Shown: positions 1 to 10,555 of the stretch, piece after piece
How the letters are laid out: each line of letters starts with the position of its first letter
How positions within the stretch are numbered: the first letter of the stretch is position 1
Source: Sepiola atlantica
Taxonomy: Eukaryota; Mollusca; Cephalopoda; Sepiida; Sepiolidae
Direction of reading: 5' to 3'
NCBI GenBank assembly: GCA_963556195.1
Contig: OY744531.1
Span: 101,985,642 to 102,049,641, forward strand
DNA: 64,000 nt
Notes under the pieces: model-generated
Databases searched by the model: none
The model's input: the letters and a program-made list of their open reading frames with translations, nothing else
Told to the model about the DNA's origin: nothing
Made by a program: the position numbers and the translations under genes

Positions 1-706
1 GAGAGTTCAACGTTCAAACTCCTCGGCCTAACATTCACAGGTAACATGAATTGGAACAAATACATTGAAGACATTGCTAAGGCTGCTGTAAAGAAGGTTG
101 GCTCCCTCTACCGTGCTAGTAAACTTCTCACACCTGACATTATCCTGTATTTCTACAAAGCCACCATCAGTCACCATCAGCCCATTGTTGCCACATCTGG
201 GCTGGGGCATCATCCACTAGTCTCTCCCTCTTAGACAAGGTCCAAAAATGAGTCGCTAACTTTATAGGTCCTTCACTATACACCAAGCTCCAGCCCCTAT
301 CCCATCGCCACAATGTTGCATCCTTGTGCCTGTTTTACAAGTACTTCAAATGGGATGTGCTCCAATCAACTTGCTGCTCTAGTGCCTCCTCGACGTAAAT
401 ACACTAGACCAACCCGACGATCAGCTAAGTCTCATTCATTCACTGTGGAGGTCCCCAGATGCCGGAGAGCCTTCTACTCAATAAGCTTATTTCCTCGTGT
501 TGCCGACCTCTGGAGCTCCCTCCCTGCTTCCTGTTTCCCCGACTGTACCAACATGCAGAAATTTAAAACTAATGTAAACAGACATCTCGCTGCACACCTC
601 GCAACTTAGGATAACACTTAAAACTTACACCCTAAATCTCAGTAGCATGTTGTCTACAGTGGTGGCCTTCCTTGTTTGGGGTGAACTATGAGAAAAAGAA
701 AAAAAA
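1..706 (+). mobile_element. 3' end of a non-LTR retrotransposon (LINE family 1), broken
   Basis: The translation contains the region after the reverse transcriptase domain of a LINE polyprotein (MNWNKYIEDIAKAA, then GSLYRASKLLTPDIILYFYK) and, after frame breaks, the C-terminal block [20 protein letters not shown]...LWSSLPASCFPD...[10 protein letters not shown]. The reading frame is interrupted between about 170 and 310, so the copy is dead. The 3' untranslated part ends near 690 with TTTGGGGTGAACTATG followed by an A-rich tail, the same tail seen at 9.35, 15.0, 15.2 and 24.3 kb. The element enters from the left window edge, so its 5' limit is unknown. The clade (Jockey/CR1-like) is not certain by eye. 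Confidence 0.85.
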
Positions 707-1434
707 ATATGCAGCTTTTTCGTTACAGGGCTATACCAGTGACTGAAATAGGGGAAAATCTGAATTTATTTTAGATATAAAATAAGATAATAATAAAAAG
801 AAGATACGAATAACTATCTTCTATTATTATTAATATTATTATAATCAAAACTAGTTTATACCTGCTCTTTCAGCGGTGTTCGTACAATACCTGGATGTCA
901 ATTCCCATCTTTACATAGCCTTTTACCTAGTATGAAGAAAAATGTTTGTGAAAGTCTGTGAAAAAAAAAAACGCAAACTTAGTTTTTGCATGAGAGAGTA
1001 AGTAACTACGATGAATGTATTTACAGATTGTTTTTTATTGGCAAAAAGCATTGAAACTATGCTTTTATGTAAAAATAATTCACTTTGAACTAATGCAGAA
1101 AACCCTTTATGTCTACGTTTTTGCTGATTATCAAATAAATAAAAAGTCACTTGGTTAAAAAAAAATTGCAATATTAATTGTTTTGTATGTTAATTTCTTT
1201 AAATTGATAAACACATATGCAGCTAAAAACAAAACCCTCTAGATTTATGTGGAATTTTAGTTCAAGTATTGACATTGTAAAACTACTGACTTAGTAATGT
1301 GCACTCTGCCTATTCCTTTATTGTCAACCAATCAGAGATTTCTATTTGCGTATGAACAGACAAACTCCAAAAGTACTGTAACTTTAAATAGTATACAGAT
1401 TAAAACATTAGCTTAAAAAAACAAAAAAAAAAAA
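707..1434. other. AT-rich intergenic stretch, nothing recognised
   Basis: Low-complexity AT-rich DNA with short T and A runs. I see no conserved coding segment, RNA gene or clear repeat boundary. Confidence 0.6.
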
Positions 1435-1790
1435 TTTTCACTTTTATTTTTGTCTCGTTTCTTTTTAATTTTGTTTCAAATTATTTTTTTTTGAAATAGG
1501 ATTTTGAAAGTTAGATTTAATTATTGTGATAAGGTTTTGTCATTAAATTATTAATTGAACCAAATTATGAAACTAATTTTGTTAAGATAATGTTGATTTA
1601 TGGTTTATTTATAAAGTTATCGGATGCGAAAACCTTCCGAAACATTCAATCTTTTGATTAAATAAGGATTTGCTGAGAATTTTAAAGCCAGTTTATATGA
1701 CTTTCTATGCGACAGTTTAAATGCTTCCGAATTCCTTTCAAATTTTGAAAGGGTCACAAAGTAATTAATTCTTTTTTTTTCTTCATAGAA
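1435..1790 (+). repeat. Dispersed AT-rich repeat, diverged copy of the interior of the Helitron-like element at 26.3-27.0 kb
   Basis: This stretch aligns by eye with 26,340-26,700: shared landmarks in the same order include a 'GTTTCA' start, 'GGATTTGCT' plus 'GAGTTTTAAA'-like text, 'TTTAAATG.TTC', and 'GGGTCACAAAGTA'/'GAGTCACAAAGTA'. The two copies are in the same orientation and have many small differences, suggesting an old dispersed element. Confidence 0.6.
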
Positions 1791-1855
1791 TGAAACTAGC
1801 TACCGGAACTGTAGCAGAAACTCGCTATGAAGCGAGCTGATAACAGAAGATGGAC

Positions 1856-2872
1856 CAAGACTACAATAAGGACCCCAGTTCAGTAACACAACACGCGGAA
1901 CTAGATCCGGAAGTCACCGGGGTCTTCCGGTTGACCTCGCAATACACATGGTCGTTATTTACAAAACAACTCGGGTTTTTTTTCTTTTAACATGTATACG
2001 CTTTTTAAAAAATCGGCTGACTTGTAATCTTTCGTTTTGCAATAAACAAAACAATTTATCATTTTTTTTTGTTTTACTTTTATTTACTAAATAAAAAACA
2101 AATTTTAAACGCAATTCTATATTTCGTGTTGTGTATTTTAAGAAAAAGTGGAGGGCTATATGAAAATACTTTTTCTTCTTTTTGTAGGGAGGTGAGTAAA
2201 TAGCGAAGTTTTATTTATTTGTTTATAATTGTTGCTTACAGAAAAAAAAAGGAAAAAACTTCATAAACTTTAAATGGCTTCCGTTTAGAAACTGATTTTT
2301 GAAGTCTAACTTCGCCCTCGTGGGGAGACAAAACGAAAGATTACAAGTCAGCCGATTTTTAAAAAAGCGTATATATTTCGTTTATTTATTAAAATAGCTT
2401 GCGTAATCTTCCGTTTTGCCTCCTCGGGCTAGGAGCAAAGTGTAGTATGGAAAAATCCTTCTAAACTGAGGTAAGATCCAGAGTGCCCCTTTTGGGAAGC
2501 TTGATTGTTCCCTACAAAACGGAAGATTACTTAAGTACGGCGATAAATATTTCATATCCCCCCCCCGTTTCTGCCCTCGTGGGGAGGCAAGTAAATAGTG
2601 ACACAAAAACATGTTTTAAAAGAAAACATGTTAATATTTTATTTGTTTTATTTATGGATCCTCTGCCTTAAAATAAATATTAACATGTTAAAAGAAAAAA
2701 AAATTCCGAAATATACTGCATTTATTAAAATAAAAAAAAAGGTTTATTTACAAGTTCTTTCATAAATAGCAACCACGTGTATTGCGAGGTCAACCGGAAG
2801 ACGCCGGTGACTTACAAACTTTGTCCCCCGTGTTGTGTTACTGAACTGGGGTCCTTATTATAGTCTTGCTCC
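1856..2872. mobile_element. Fold-back element with long nested inverted arms, containing a SINE-B insertion
   Basis: The outer arms are about 1856-1955 and 2768-2872. ACAATAAGGACCCCAGTTCA on the left is mirrored by TGAACTGGGGTCCTTATTAT on the right, and CTTCCGGTTGACCTCGCAAT by ATTGCGAGGTCAACCGGAAG. Inner arms are about 1990-2043 and 2330-2390 (TACGCTTTTTAAAAAATCGG against its complement). A piece of the same family, with 'ATAAGGACCCCAG' and 'CACCGGTGTCTTCTGGTTGA', recurs at 44.74-44.83 kb. No transposase is visible, so the element is non-autonomous. Confidence 0.75.
2410..2605 (+). mobile_element. U2-headed SINE, family B fragment
   Basis: The segment starts with GGCTAGGAGCAAAGTGTAGTAT, close to the U2 snRNA 5' text GGCTAAGATCAAGTGTAGTAT, and ends with GAGGCAAGTAAATAG like the other family B copies at 24.7, 51.7 and 63.3 kb. 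Between these it has the family text 'AAACTGAGGTAA' and 'GAGTGCCCCTTTTGGG'. It sits inside the fold-back element. Confidence 0.65.
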
Positions 2873-3083
2873 GAATTTGCCATCAATTACAATTCTTGAT
2901 TAAATATAATTCTGTGCTCTCATCTCTGCGTGTGTCCACTTGGTCGGCCTCTATTTTATTCAGCAAATCTTTAGTCAAGGCTTCCCAATTCATTTGTAGT
3001 ACATTATTAGTAAATTAGAAATTCAACGACACTCGCTATACTTGAGGAAATTTCAGGATTGTTACCATAGGTAGGAGAGAGAA

Positions 3084-3085
<2 letters not shown>

Positions 3086-3159
<74 letters not shown>
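3086..3159. repeat. (AT)n microsatellite
   Basis: An uninterrupted AT dinucleotide run of about 70 bp directly abuts the terminal inverted repeat of the following MITE, whose TA target duplication lies within the run. Confidence 0.95.
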
Positions 3160-3162
<3 letters not shown>

Positions 3163-3536
3163 GGTGATTCATAAGTCACTTAGCTATTTATTTTTGAAAT
3201 TCTAAAGTTAAAAAATACGGTAATACAAAACAGAAAGTTTATTCAACAAATTCATTTATGGGAGTTTAAAATTACAGCAAATTTTCAAAATTTCCACCTT
3301 CGTTCTGCATGCATAGCTCCATTCTTTTTTGCAAGGAATTTATGACTCTTTGTAGCATATTTGATTGATTATGAAATAAATATATATAGAAACAAATATA
3401 TAAACGAACAAATTTAAAATAACAAATAGCAGTAATTAGAGAATAAGATAACAATTATCAAAAGTTCATAGTATGTTTGTGCTTCATATGGTAATCATTT
3501 TAAATAGCTAAGTGAAGTGACTTATGAATCACCCTG
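3160..3536. mobile_element. Mariner-like MITE, 377 bp
   Basis: The left end CAGGGTGATTCATAAGTCAC is mirrored at the right end by GTGACTTATGAATCACCCTG, and the match continues inward through ACTTAGCTATTT. A TA dinucleotide flanks each end (3158-3159 and 3537-3538), as in Tc1/mariner insertions. The interior has no transposase, so it is a non-autonomous derivative. Confidence 0.85.
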
Positions 3537-3540
3537 TATA

Positions 3541-4075
3541 TATTTGCATTTGCAGACCCGCATAAACCAGCACATTCCATCAAAAATACGTCAGGGAAGG
3601 GTAGGATCCTTGTGTTACCCCTCCTCTAATTCTTTGGACTCTGCTATTGGCCAGCATTTGGTTGAAAACCCAAGCTGTGCCAGTAGCTATAAAATAGACC
3701 GTTTTGAGGTCTTGCATAGAGCAGATTCTAAGAACCATTTGAAAATATTGGAATCTGTCTCTATCGCTATTCGAAAACCTTCCTTGTGCCGGCAGAAGGA
3801 ATTTGTCAGATCGCTAAATCTCTTTGGGGAACTTTGAACCCCCTCCTTTCTTTTTTTCCCCTAACGTATTGTATTTTAATCGTTTTTGTAACGAAATCAT
3901 TAAATTCACTTCTTTTAATCGCTCCATCGTTAATTTTGGCACATTCAATTCCCCGTTTGCTCTTTCTTTCGACGATATTATTGATTAAAAACTATCGACG
4001 AGATGATAGTCAGAAGGGCATTTGAGAGATTTCCACGCGTCCTTTTTAAATGCATATATATATATATATATATAC
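3541..4075 (+). mobile_element. Penelope-like retroelement 3' end (GIY-YIG endonuclease C-terminus)
   Basis: The + frame from about 3555 to 3837 reads SSNSLDSAIGQHLVENPSCA...YKIDRFEVLHRADSKNHLKILESVSI, then IRKPSLCRQKEFVRSLNLFG. This is the pattern of the C-terminal half of the GIY-YIG endonuclease in Penelope-like elements (a histidine block, a repeated 'LE' helix, then PSLCRQKEFV). The stop is TGA at about 3835. The copy is 5'-truncated and abuts the MITE. Its 3' end runs into a (TA)n tract at about 4053-4073, a common landing site for such elements. Assignment is by motif memory only. Confidence 0.6.
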
Positions 4076-4583
4076 GGAACAAAACTTAGGTTTAGTATAC
4101 GAAACGTTTATGTTTTTGTCTTTTAAGGGAAGTGGGGTCTGATCAACTCTGCTGGGAAGCCATGAAATTAAATACTGTCTTGTTTTTAAATTCCCGAAAC
4201 AGTTTTTCATGGCAAACAACTGATAATCCCTTAAATAATGTTAGAAGCAAACTAATATAATAACTGAAAAAGTTAAATTGACTTACATGAGTGATTTTCC
4301 ACTGAACGACTTGGGACTTAAGGTTTTATATGTATATTATAAGAAAGTGTGACTCGTTGAACTTAGGTTAAAAAGTGAGTTTGCAAAGCCAAATGTAAAA
4401 AGAAAAAATTCAAAGTTAGTCTCTTTCTGCTTGCTATGTATTCTCTCTCTCTCTCTCTCACACACACATCACGCACTACAGATACGGGTTAAATAATATT
4501 ACCACTTGTATTAATTTCTTTTGTTTAGCATTGACTATTCTTATCTTACAGTTAGTTTTATTACCTTTGACTGTTAATAATAA
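4076..4583. other. Intergenic stretch with short simple repeats
   Basis: Contains a (CT)n(CA)n microsatellite at about 4441-4468 and otherwise unremarkable AT-rich DNA. No gene seen. Confidence 0.6.
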
Positions 4584-5046
4584 CGAGAGAAAAAGAGAGA
4601 AAACGAGAGAATAGAGAGAGAAAGAAAGAGATAAAGAAAGAGAGAGAAAGAAAAAAGAAAGAGAGAGAGAGAAAGGAAGAGAGAAAGAGAGAGAAAGAAA
4701 GAGAGGGAAAGAAAAAAGAAAGAGAGAAAGAAAGAGAAAGAAAAAAAAGAGAGAGAGAGAGAAAGAAAGAAAGAGAAAGAAAAAAAAAAGAGAGAGAGAA
4801 AGAAAAAAGAAAGAGAGAGAGAAAGAAAGAGAGAGAAAAAGAAAGAGAGAGAGAAAGAAAAAAGAAAGAGAGAGAAAGAAAAAGAAAGAGAGAAAGAAAA
4901 AGAAAGAGAGAAAGAAAAAAGAAAGAGAGAAAGAAAGAAAAAGAGAGAGAAAGAATAAAGAGAGAGAAAGAAAAGAGAGAGAGAGAGAGAGAGAAAGAAA
5001 GAGAGAGAGAAAGAAAGAGAGAGAGAGAGAAAGAGAGAGAGAGAGG
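4584..5046. repeat. Purine tract (GA/GAAA)n, about 460 bp
   Basis: Almost every base on the + strand is G or A, in GAGA and GAAAGAAA blocks with only two or three T interruptions. Long open frames on the minus strand are serine/leucine/phenylalanine translations of this tract and are not genes. Long polypurine/polypyrimidine tracts can form triplex DNA. Confidence 0.95.
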
Positions 5047-5306
5047 CAAGAGTGATATAAAATAAGAGCGGGGGATCAAAAATCATACAGTGAGAAAGAG
5101 TGAAAACGATAGACAGAAACTTAGTAAGAGATGATCATTTCGTGAGTTAATTAATTAAAATATAAACATAAATAAAACATAATTCAATCCCAAAACTAAG
5201 GAATATTTTAGCATGTATTTTGTGTGATTAAATTTATCTAAAAAGCCTTAGGGAAACAAACGCTGATTAATTCAGATTTTATAATAATAATAATAATTAA
5301 TTAATT

Positions 5307-5367
<61 letters not shown>

Positions 5368-5936
5368 GATAGATAGATGATTCTTCTCAATATAATACGT
5401 ATGGCTTTTAATGTTTCAATATTTTCACTCTTCATACTACGAAATCAAACACATCACAGGTTTATGATGCAAGGGAGATAATTCAGTCTAGATGAAAATG
5501 AATAAATAGATGCAAAAGTTGAGAGATTATCTTCATCATCTCTCAATACTACTGGATAATTCTCATCCATTCTTTCAACGTGATCAAACCAACGAAGTCA
5601 CCTGTTCTGCACATATCTCCCTATACTGTTCAAAATTAATCTCCTCTGAGGTCATCACATCTAAACTTGTATTTAAAACACACATTACACATTTATCGTG
5701 CAGTCCAGAGAAGAAGCCGGCTCAACTCGACCATGGTAAAGAAACATAAGAAGTAGCCAGCATGCTTCCAGTTTCTTATAAAATATCTACTCGGGACGAT
5801 CAAAGCTCGCCTACAAAACAGACCAGTTTTGGGACAAAATGGTAGCTTCCTGACTTTCCAGTGTTTGATAATCAGATATGGGTTGTATCTGTTCAGTGGT
5901 CGTTGGAATTACAACTCAATTTGTTGTTTTTTCCTG
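5047..5936. other. Intergenic stretch with (TAA)n microsatellite
   Basis: A (TAA)n array with a small palindromic start lies at about 5280-5372. The rest has no recognised coding content. A GGGAGATAATTC motif at 5473 is one of the recurring GTTATCTCCC-type motifs of this window. Confidence 0.6.
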
Positions 5937-7080
5937 CTAGCTGTAAGGTACTCACTAAGACCCTTAGGTGGGAGTAAGCCCGCATGACATTGCAGGTAAC
6001 TCCAGCTTGCTGCAACGTACTCACTAAGACCCTTAGGTGGGAGTAAGCCAGCATGACATTGCAGGTAACTCCAGCTTGCTGTAACGTACTCACTAAGACC
6101 CTTAGGTGGGAGTAAGCCAGCATGACATTGCAGGTAACTCCAGCTTGCTGTAACGTACTCACTAAGACCCTTAGGTGGGAGTAAGCCAGCATGACATTGC
6201 AGGTAACTCCAGCTTGCTGTAACATACTCACTAAGACCCTTAAGTGGGAGTAAGCCAGCATGACATTGCAGGTAACTCCAGCTTGCTGTAACATACTCAC
6301 TAAAACCCTTAGGTGGGAGTAAGCCAGCATAACATTGCAGGTAACTCCAGCTTGCTGTAACGTATTCAATAAGACCCTTAGGTGGGAGTAAGCCAGCATG
6401 ACATTGCAGGTAACTCCAACTTGCTGTAACGTATTCACTAAGACCCTTAGGTGGGAGTAAGCCAGCATGACATTGCAGGTAACTCCAGCTTGCTGTAACG
6501 TACTCACTAAGACCCTTAGGTGGGAGTAAGCCCGCATGACATTGCAGGTAACTCCAGCTTGCTGCAACGTACTCACTAAGACCCTTAGGTGGGAGTAAGC
6601 CAGCATGACATTGCAGGTAACTCCAGCTTGCTGTAACGTACTCACTAAGACCCTTAGGTGGGAGTAAGCCAGCATGACATTGCAGGTAACTCCAGCTTGC
6701 TGTAACGTATTCACTAAGACCCTTAGGTGGGAGTAAGCCAGCATGACATTGCAGGTAACTCCAGCTTGCTGTAACATACTCACTAAAACCCTTAGGTGGG
6801 AGTAAGCCAGCATAACATTGCAGGTAACTCCAGCTTGCTGTAACGTATTCACTAAGACCCTTAGGTGGGAGTAAGCCAGCATGACATTGCAGGTAACTCC
6901 AACTTGCTGTAACGTATTCACTAAGACCCTTAGGTGGGAGTAAGCCAGCATGACATTGCAGGTAACTCCAACTTGCTGTAACGTACTCACTAAGACCCTT
7001 AGGTGGGAGTAAGCCAGCATGACATTGCAGGTAACTCCAGCTTGCTGTAACATACTCACTAAGACCCTTAGGTGGGAGTC
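5937..7080. repeat. 69-bp minisatellite, about 16.5 units
   Basis: Units of 69 bp contain the landmarks ACTCACTAAGACCCTTAGGT, GGGAGTAAGCCAGCATGACA and TTGCAGGTAACTCCAGCTTG. As 69 is a multiple of three and the unit lacks stops in one frame, an open frame of about 400 codons appears on the minus strand; I regard it as a by-product. Unit variants recur in the same order about 7-8 units apart: the CCCGCATG/CTGCAAC unit at about 5949 recurs at about 6501, and the CTAAAACCC/CATAACATT unit at about 6294 recurs near 6777. That points to block duplication. Confidence 0.95.
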
Positions 7081-7133
7081 GAAGTCCATAACTTCAGTTG
7101 TGTAATCTCTATTTTCAAACACTCTTGAACTTA

Positions 7134-7490
7134 TTTGAGTATTGATTTACTCCTCTCCAGGAGTTAGGCACAAGGCCAGTGTTTATCTTACTTCCACAAG
7201 TAAGATGTGCCCTAAGGTCGGGTCGGGAAAGTGGGGTTTAAAAATTGCCTGGGTAGCCCCGTCGGCATTCCCCGGTAGGGGCGCCTCAGGCAGTAAGCAA
7301 TAAACTTACTCCTCCCCAAAGAGGGGAGGCGAAGCCTGGGAGGGTGGACCTCCTAGAACTGCACAGGACAGACCCATAGACCGGCGTAAATCAAGCCCCG
7401 AAGGCCAAGACAATACCAGTCTATGGGGGTGCAGTATCCATTGGAACCGATACTACACTTTGATCTTAGCCAAAAGGTCAAGTTTGAGTA
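7134..7490 (-). mobile_element. U2-headed SINE, family A, near full length with target duplications
   Basis: On the minus strand the element begins at 7482 with CTTGACCTTTTGGCTAAGAT, then CAAAGTGTAGTATC, matching the U2 snRNA 5' head. It runs through GC-rich body blocks (CCCATAGACTGGTATTG, GGAGGTCCACCCTCCCAGG, GGCGCCCCTACCGGGG) and ends near 7142 in a GTAAATCAA-type tail. TTTGAGTA is repeated at 7134-7141 and 7483-7490, fitting a target site duplication. Other copies: 9.6 kb, 17.8 kb and 46.7 kb. Confidence 0.85.
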
Positions 7491-7589
7491 GATACTAAAA
7501 ATGTTGCTAAAATGAAAAAAAACAAAATAATCAGAAAAGATGCGTCTTTAGAATAACGCCTCGCAATGAAAAAAGCACCATATTATTTT

Positions 7590-7660
7590 TTTAATAGTCC
7601 AATTTGCGGTGTTGGAAAGATTAGGTGCTGTATGTGGGAGGATGACGACATCTTCACGAA
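7590..7660 (+). repeat. Fragment sharing the 3' part of the 5S-like element at 12.8 kb
   Basis: GGAAAGATTAGGTGCTGTAT followed by GTGGGAGGATGACGAC resembles the 3' part of the 5S-like remnant at 12.82-12.86 kb (GGGAACATTAGGCGTTGTAT, ATGGGAGGACGGTGACC). The shared non-5S flank suggests a 5S-derived SINE and not two independent 5S pseudogenes. Confidence 0.45.
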
Positions 7661-8079
7661 ACCCTTTCCGTAAAAAAAAAAATTAATGTCGTCAAGACAT
7701 TTCGGATTGACAACTGCACATAGAAGTTATCTGCAGTTTACGGGCCGTTCTGAAATAATGTTATTATTTAGAAACCCATTCTTAATATGGGGAAAGATGT
7801 TTTGTTTTTTAACTATTCTGTACTTTCACCTAACAATTTAATAAACATAAGATACCGTAAAATTGAATTTAACTTGAAAATTCTATTTAAAAAATAGCCC
7901 AGTCCGTAAACTGCAGAAGTACCAAATTATCCATTATATAATGTTTACTTTTCTCAATGGGAAAAAAGACGAAGTTGTATTGCGCAACGTATATGTAAAG
8001 AAAAAAAGAAAGAAACACTGGGGGTTAGGGTTAGGGTTATATATTGTGGATGAGAATAATTGTTACTAAGTTTACCCTG
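7661..8079. other. AT-rich intergenic stretch with a short telomere-like motif
   Basis: No gene seen. GGGTTAGGGTTAGGGTTAT at about 8022-8040 is a short interstitial TTAGGG run. Confidence 0.55.
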
Positions 8080-8528
8080 AATAGTTCGTCAATTCTGTCC
8101 AACGTGTTTCTTTTAGAGTTGGCAGACTTTAACGATACGACGCAGTTTGGGTTCATCATCCTCAAATCGGTTTATTTGTTGAATCAGGACACAATTAATC
8201 CTCTGATGAGAGTAGGGGCCTGATTGTCCAGTCTTGATCTAAGTCTTTCCTTCCATTCTTGTTTTTGGTGAGGCTCGACGGAATCCATACCCAAGGCTCT
8301 CCTATCACGTTTGATCACGTTCTCCCAAGACAACTTGGGTCTGCCAGAGGTGGTCTTCTCTGCTGGCGCATTCAATTGTCGGCCTTTAGCAATCCAGCCA
8401 TTGCTGCGCTCAACGTGCCCCAACCAACGCAGTCTGCTCTTCTGCATGATGTCCGTGAGGCTTTCCAAGTTGACCAAGAGCACCGGTTGCTGCTGACTTT
8501 GAGTCGAATGTCTTTCTGGTTTGCCCAT
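8080..8528 (-). mobile_element. C-terminal fragment of a second non-LTR retrotransposon family
   Basis: The minus-strand frame 8528-8184 reads KSRLRWLGHVERSNGWIAKG, then GRPKLSWENVIKRDRRALGM and W.ERLRSRLDNQAP. The pattern 'RLRWLGHV.R...GR....GRPK..W...I..D..' is the usual C-terminal tail of LINE polyproteins after the RT domain. The copy is 5'-truncated and lacks the catalytic domain. Its 3' untranslated part probably extends to about 8080. Confidence 0.8.
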
Positions 8529-8635
8529 ATGGATAAAAAATAAATAAAAAGATCTTGGAATTCTTTTAAAAAATTAAAGATTAAAAAAGAATTTTTTCGG
8601 CGTTACGGTACACAAGCACTGAAAATTGTGTCCGT

Positions 8636-9020
8636 TCCAAAAATATGAATTTCTGGTGAATATGTACAATTATGGTACCGATATTTATCGGCTGAGTTCA
8701 CGTGATGTTGGTCGCACCATTTTCGCGTCCCGTCCATATTTTTTAAATTGAAATCGTTGAAATACAAGCAAACACGTGATTGCCAAAAAACAATTTATTA
8801 AAGAAAATAAACAAAGTTTTTTGAAACGAAAAACTGAACGAATTTGATTTTTTTTTTCTTTTTGGGTTTCAAAATTGAATAAATGTATTTACAAAAATAC
8901 CCTGATTGCCTAGTCCTTTTTTTTGTAAGGGACGTGGAGGCGGTGCGATTGGTGTCACGTGATCTCTACTTTACAGTCGGTACTATACTCGTACACATTC
9001 ACCGAATTTTTTTTATTTAT
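8636..9020. mobile_element. Short fold-back element
   Basis: Left text GGTACCGATATTTATCGGCT...TTCACGTGATGTTGGTCGCACC at about 8675-8730 is mirrored by GGTGCGATTGGTGTCACGTG...AGTCGGTACT at about 8941-8985. The arms extend outward through GGTGAATATGTACAATTAT and its imperfect complement at about 8988-9005. No coding content. Confidence 0.6.
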
Positions 9021-9334
9021 TAATTCTAAAAAAATAAGTTAATAAAATTAATGTCATGGGATTTTAAAATAATTTGTTTTTGTCCAAAATTTATGTATTT
9101 TTTCTGTGTTTACAAATAATTTATTTATTTAAATTTCATAATAAAAACGGATATAGTACTATAAGATATTGCCGATAAAAATTTCATTACATTCCACAAT
9201 GCCAAAGAAATTCCTCGATGTATCTCTGGACATTTTCCGAGTTTTTAATATAAATTTTAAACAAAATTGTATGCAAAAAAAAAAAAAGAAGAATTCCAAG
9301 ACATTTTATTACATTATCTTAACTTTATGTAATT
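9021..9334. other. AT-rich stretch, nothing recognised
   Basis: Low-complexity AT-rich DNA between the fold-back element and the next LINE tail; no supported feature. Confidence 0.5.
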
Positions 9335-9862
9335 TTTTTTTTTTTAACATAGTTCACCCCAAACAAGGCAGACCGCCACTGTAGACGTAAGGGGCTACTG
9401 AGAAAAAAGAAAAGGGGAGAAGGTTGGGGGGCGGGGGGGATCAACCTAAATTGAGATCTGCACAGCGAGATGTCTGTTTACATTAGTTTTAAATCTCTGC
9501 ATGTCTGTACTATCGGGGAAACAGGGGACAGGGGGGAAGTTCCAGAGGCCAGCAGCACAAGGAAAGAAGCTATTTGAGTATTGATTTACTCCTCTCCAGG
9601 AGTTAGGCACAAGGCAGTAAGCAATAAACTTACTCCTCCCCAAAGAGGGGAGGCGAAGCCTGGGAGGGTGGACCTCCTAGAACTGCACAGGACAGACCCA
9701 TAGACTGGCATAAATCAAGCCCCGAAGGCCAAGACAATACCAGTCTATGGAGGTGCAGTATCCATCGGAACAGATACTACACTTTGATCTTAGCCAAAAG
9801 GCCAAGAATATTTGAGTAGAAGGCTCTCCGACATCTGAGGACGTCCAGTGAACGAATGAATT
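9335..9862 (-). mobile_element. LINE family 1 3' end, interrupted by a SINE
   Basis: Read on the minus strand, the C-terminal block (FTG-like start, [30 protein letters not shown]) is followed by a C/T-rich 3' untranslated region and the tail TTTGGGGTGAACTATG with an A run at about 9338-9350. The coding block is split at 9571-9818 by a family A SINE: the CTATTTGAGTAGAAGG junction found intact in other LINE copies is separated here. Confidence 0.85.
9571..9818 (-). mobile_element. U2-headed SINE, family A, internally deleted, inserted in a LINE
   Basis: The 10-bp target duplication TATTTGAGTA lies at 9571-9580 and 9809-9818; the uninserted state is seen in LINE copies at 14.8 and 24.1 kb. The minus-strand head reads CTTGGCCTTTTGGCTAAGAT, almost identical to U2 snRNA positions 10-30. 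About 110 bp of body present in the 7.1 kb copy are missing between AAGGC and AGTAAGCAATAAAC. Confidence 0.9.
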
Positions 9863-10555
9863 ACTTACATTAACCTAGATATTTTGTCCTTCCGAACATC
9901 CATACTTACCAACGGTAAATGTATAAATCCAGGCTGGGTTACTCTTCCGAATAACCAGACCTTTTCTCTTTAACCTCAAAGATTTAGCGAGTGGGCTTCA
10001 TGCAGGTCTACCCGCCACTCGACTCACAAGAGAACCCATTTCATTTTAAGTTGCAAAAGCATTTTAATATTTAAAATCATTATAAGGTTCTGACTGAGAT
10101 AACAATTCTCAGTAACTACAGTAAATGTGGTCTTAATTTTATATTAGTTTATGCACACTTTTGTGTAGAAAAGTCAAGTAGTATTTCAAGTTTTAGTGAA
10201 AACAAACAAGTTGTTGGGTTTTAATTTAAGATTTTCAAAGTCATCTTTCGAATCGCAGGAGTCGGACGGCCATTTTAAAGATTTCACTTTGATCTAGTCT
10301 GATCAAGTTATCTTCTCTAGCTAACTACGATCGAAATTTGCTTTTGCAACATGTAAACATTCAAAATGGTAGCCATTTATGAAGTCATTTCCAAAAACTG
10401 AGAAAAATTCAAAAATTTTAATTAAAAAACAATGTATTTGTTTGTCTTCACTATAACTTGAAATAGACAATTATTATAAAATCACTCCCGTCTCCAATCT
10501 GGTTGTTTTTTTTCTTTGAGGGGGGGGGGGGTATGGATTTTGGCATTGAAATGAG
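9863..10555. other. Intergenic stretch, nothing recognised
   Basis: No conserved coding segment or repeat boundary seen. A G12 run lies at about 10,520. Confidence 0.5.

Noticed and set aside
4561..5086. Serine/leucine/phenylalanine-rich open frames
   Set aside because: Translations of the polypyrimidine strand of the GA tract.
5893..7122. 409-codon open frame with a 23-residue repeat
   Set aside because: It is the 69-bp minisatellite read in an open phase. No start context, domain or non-repetitive coding flank supports a protein.
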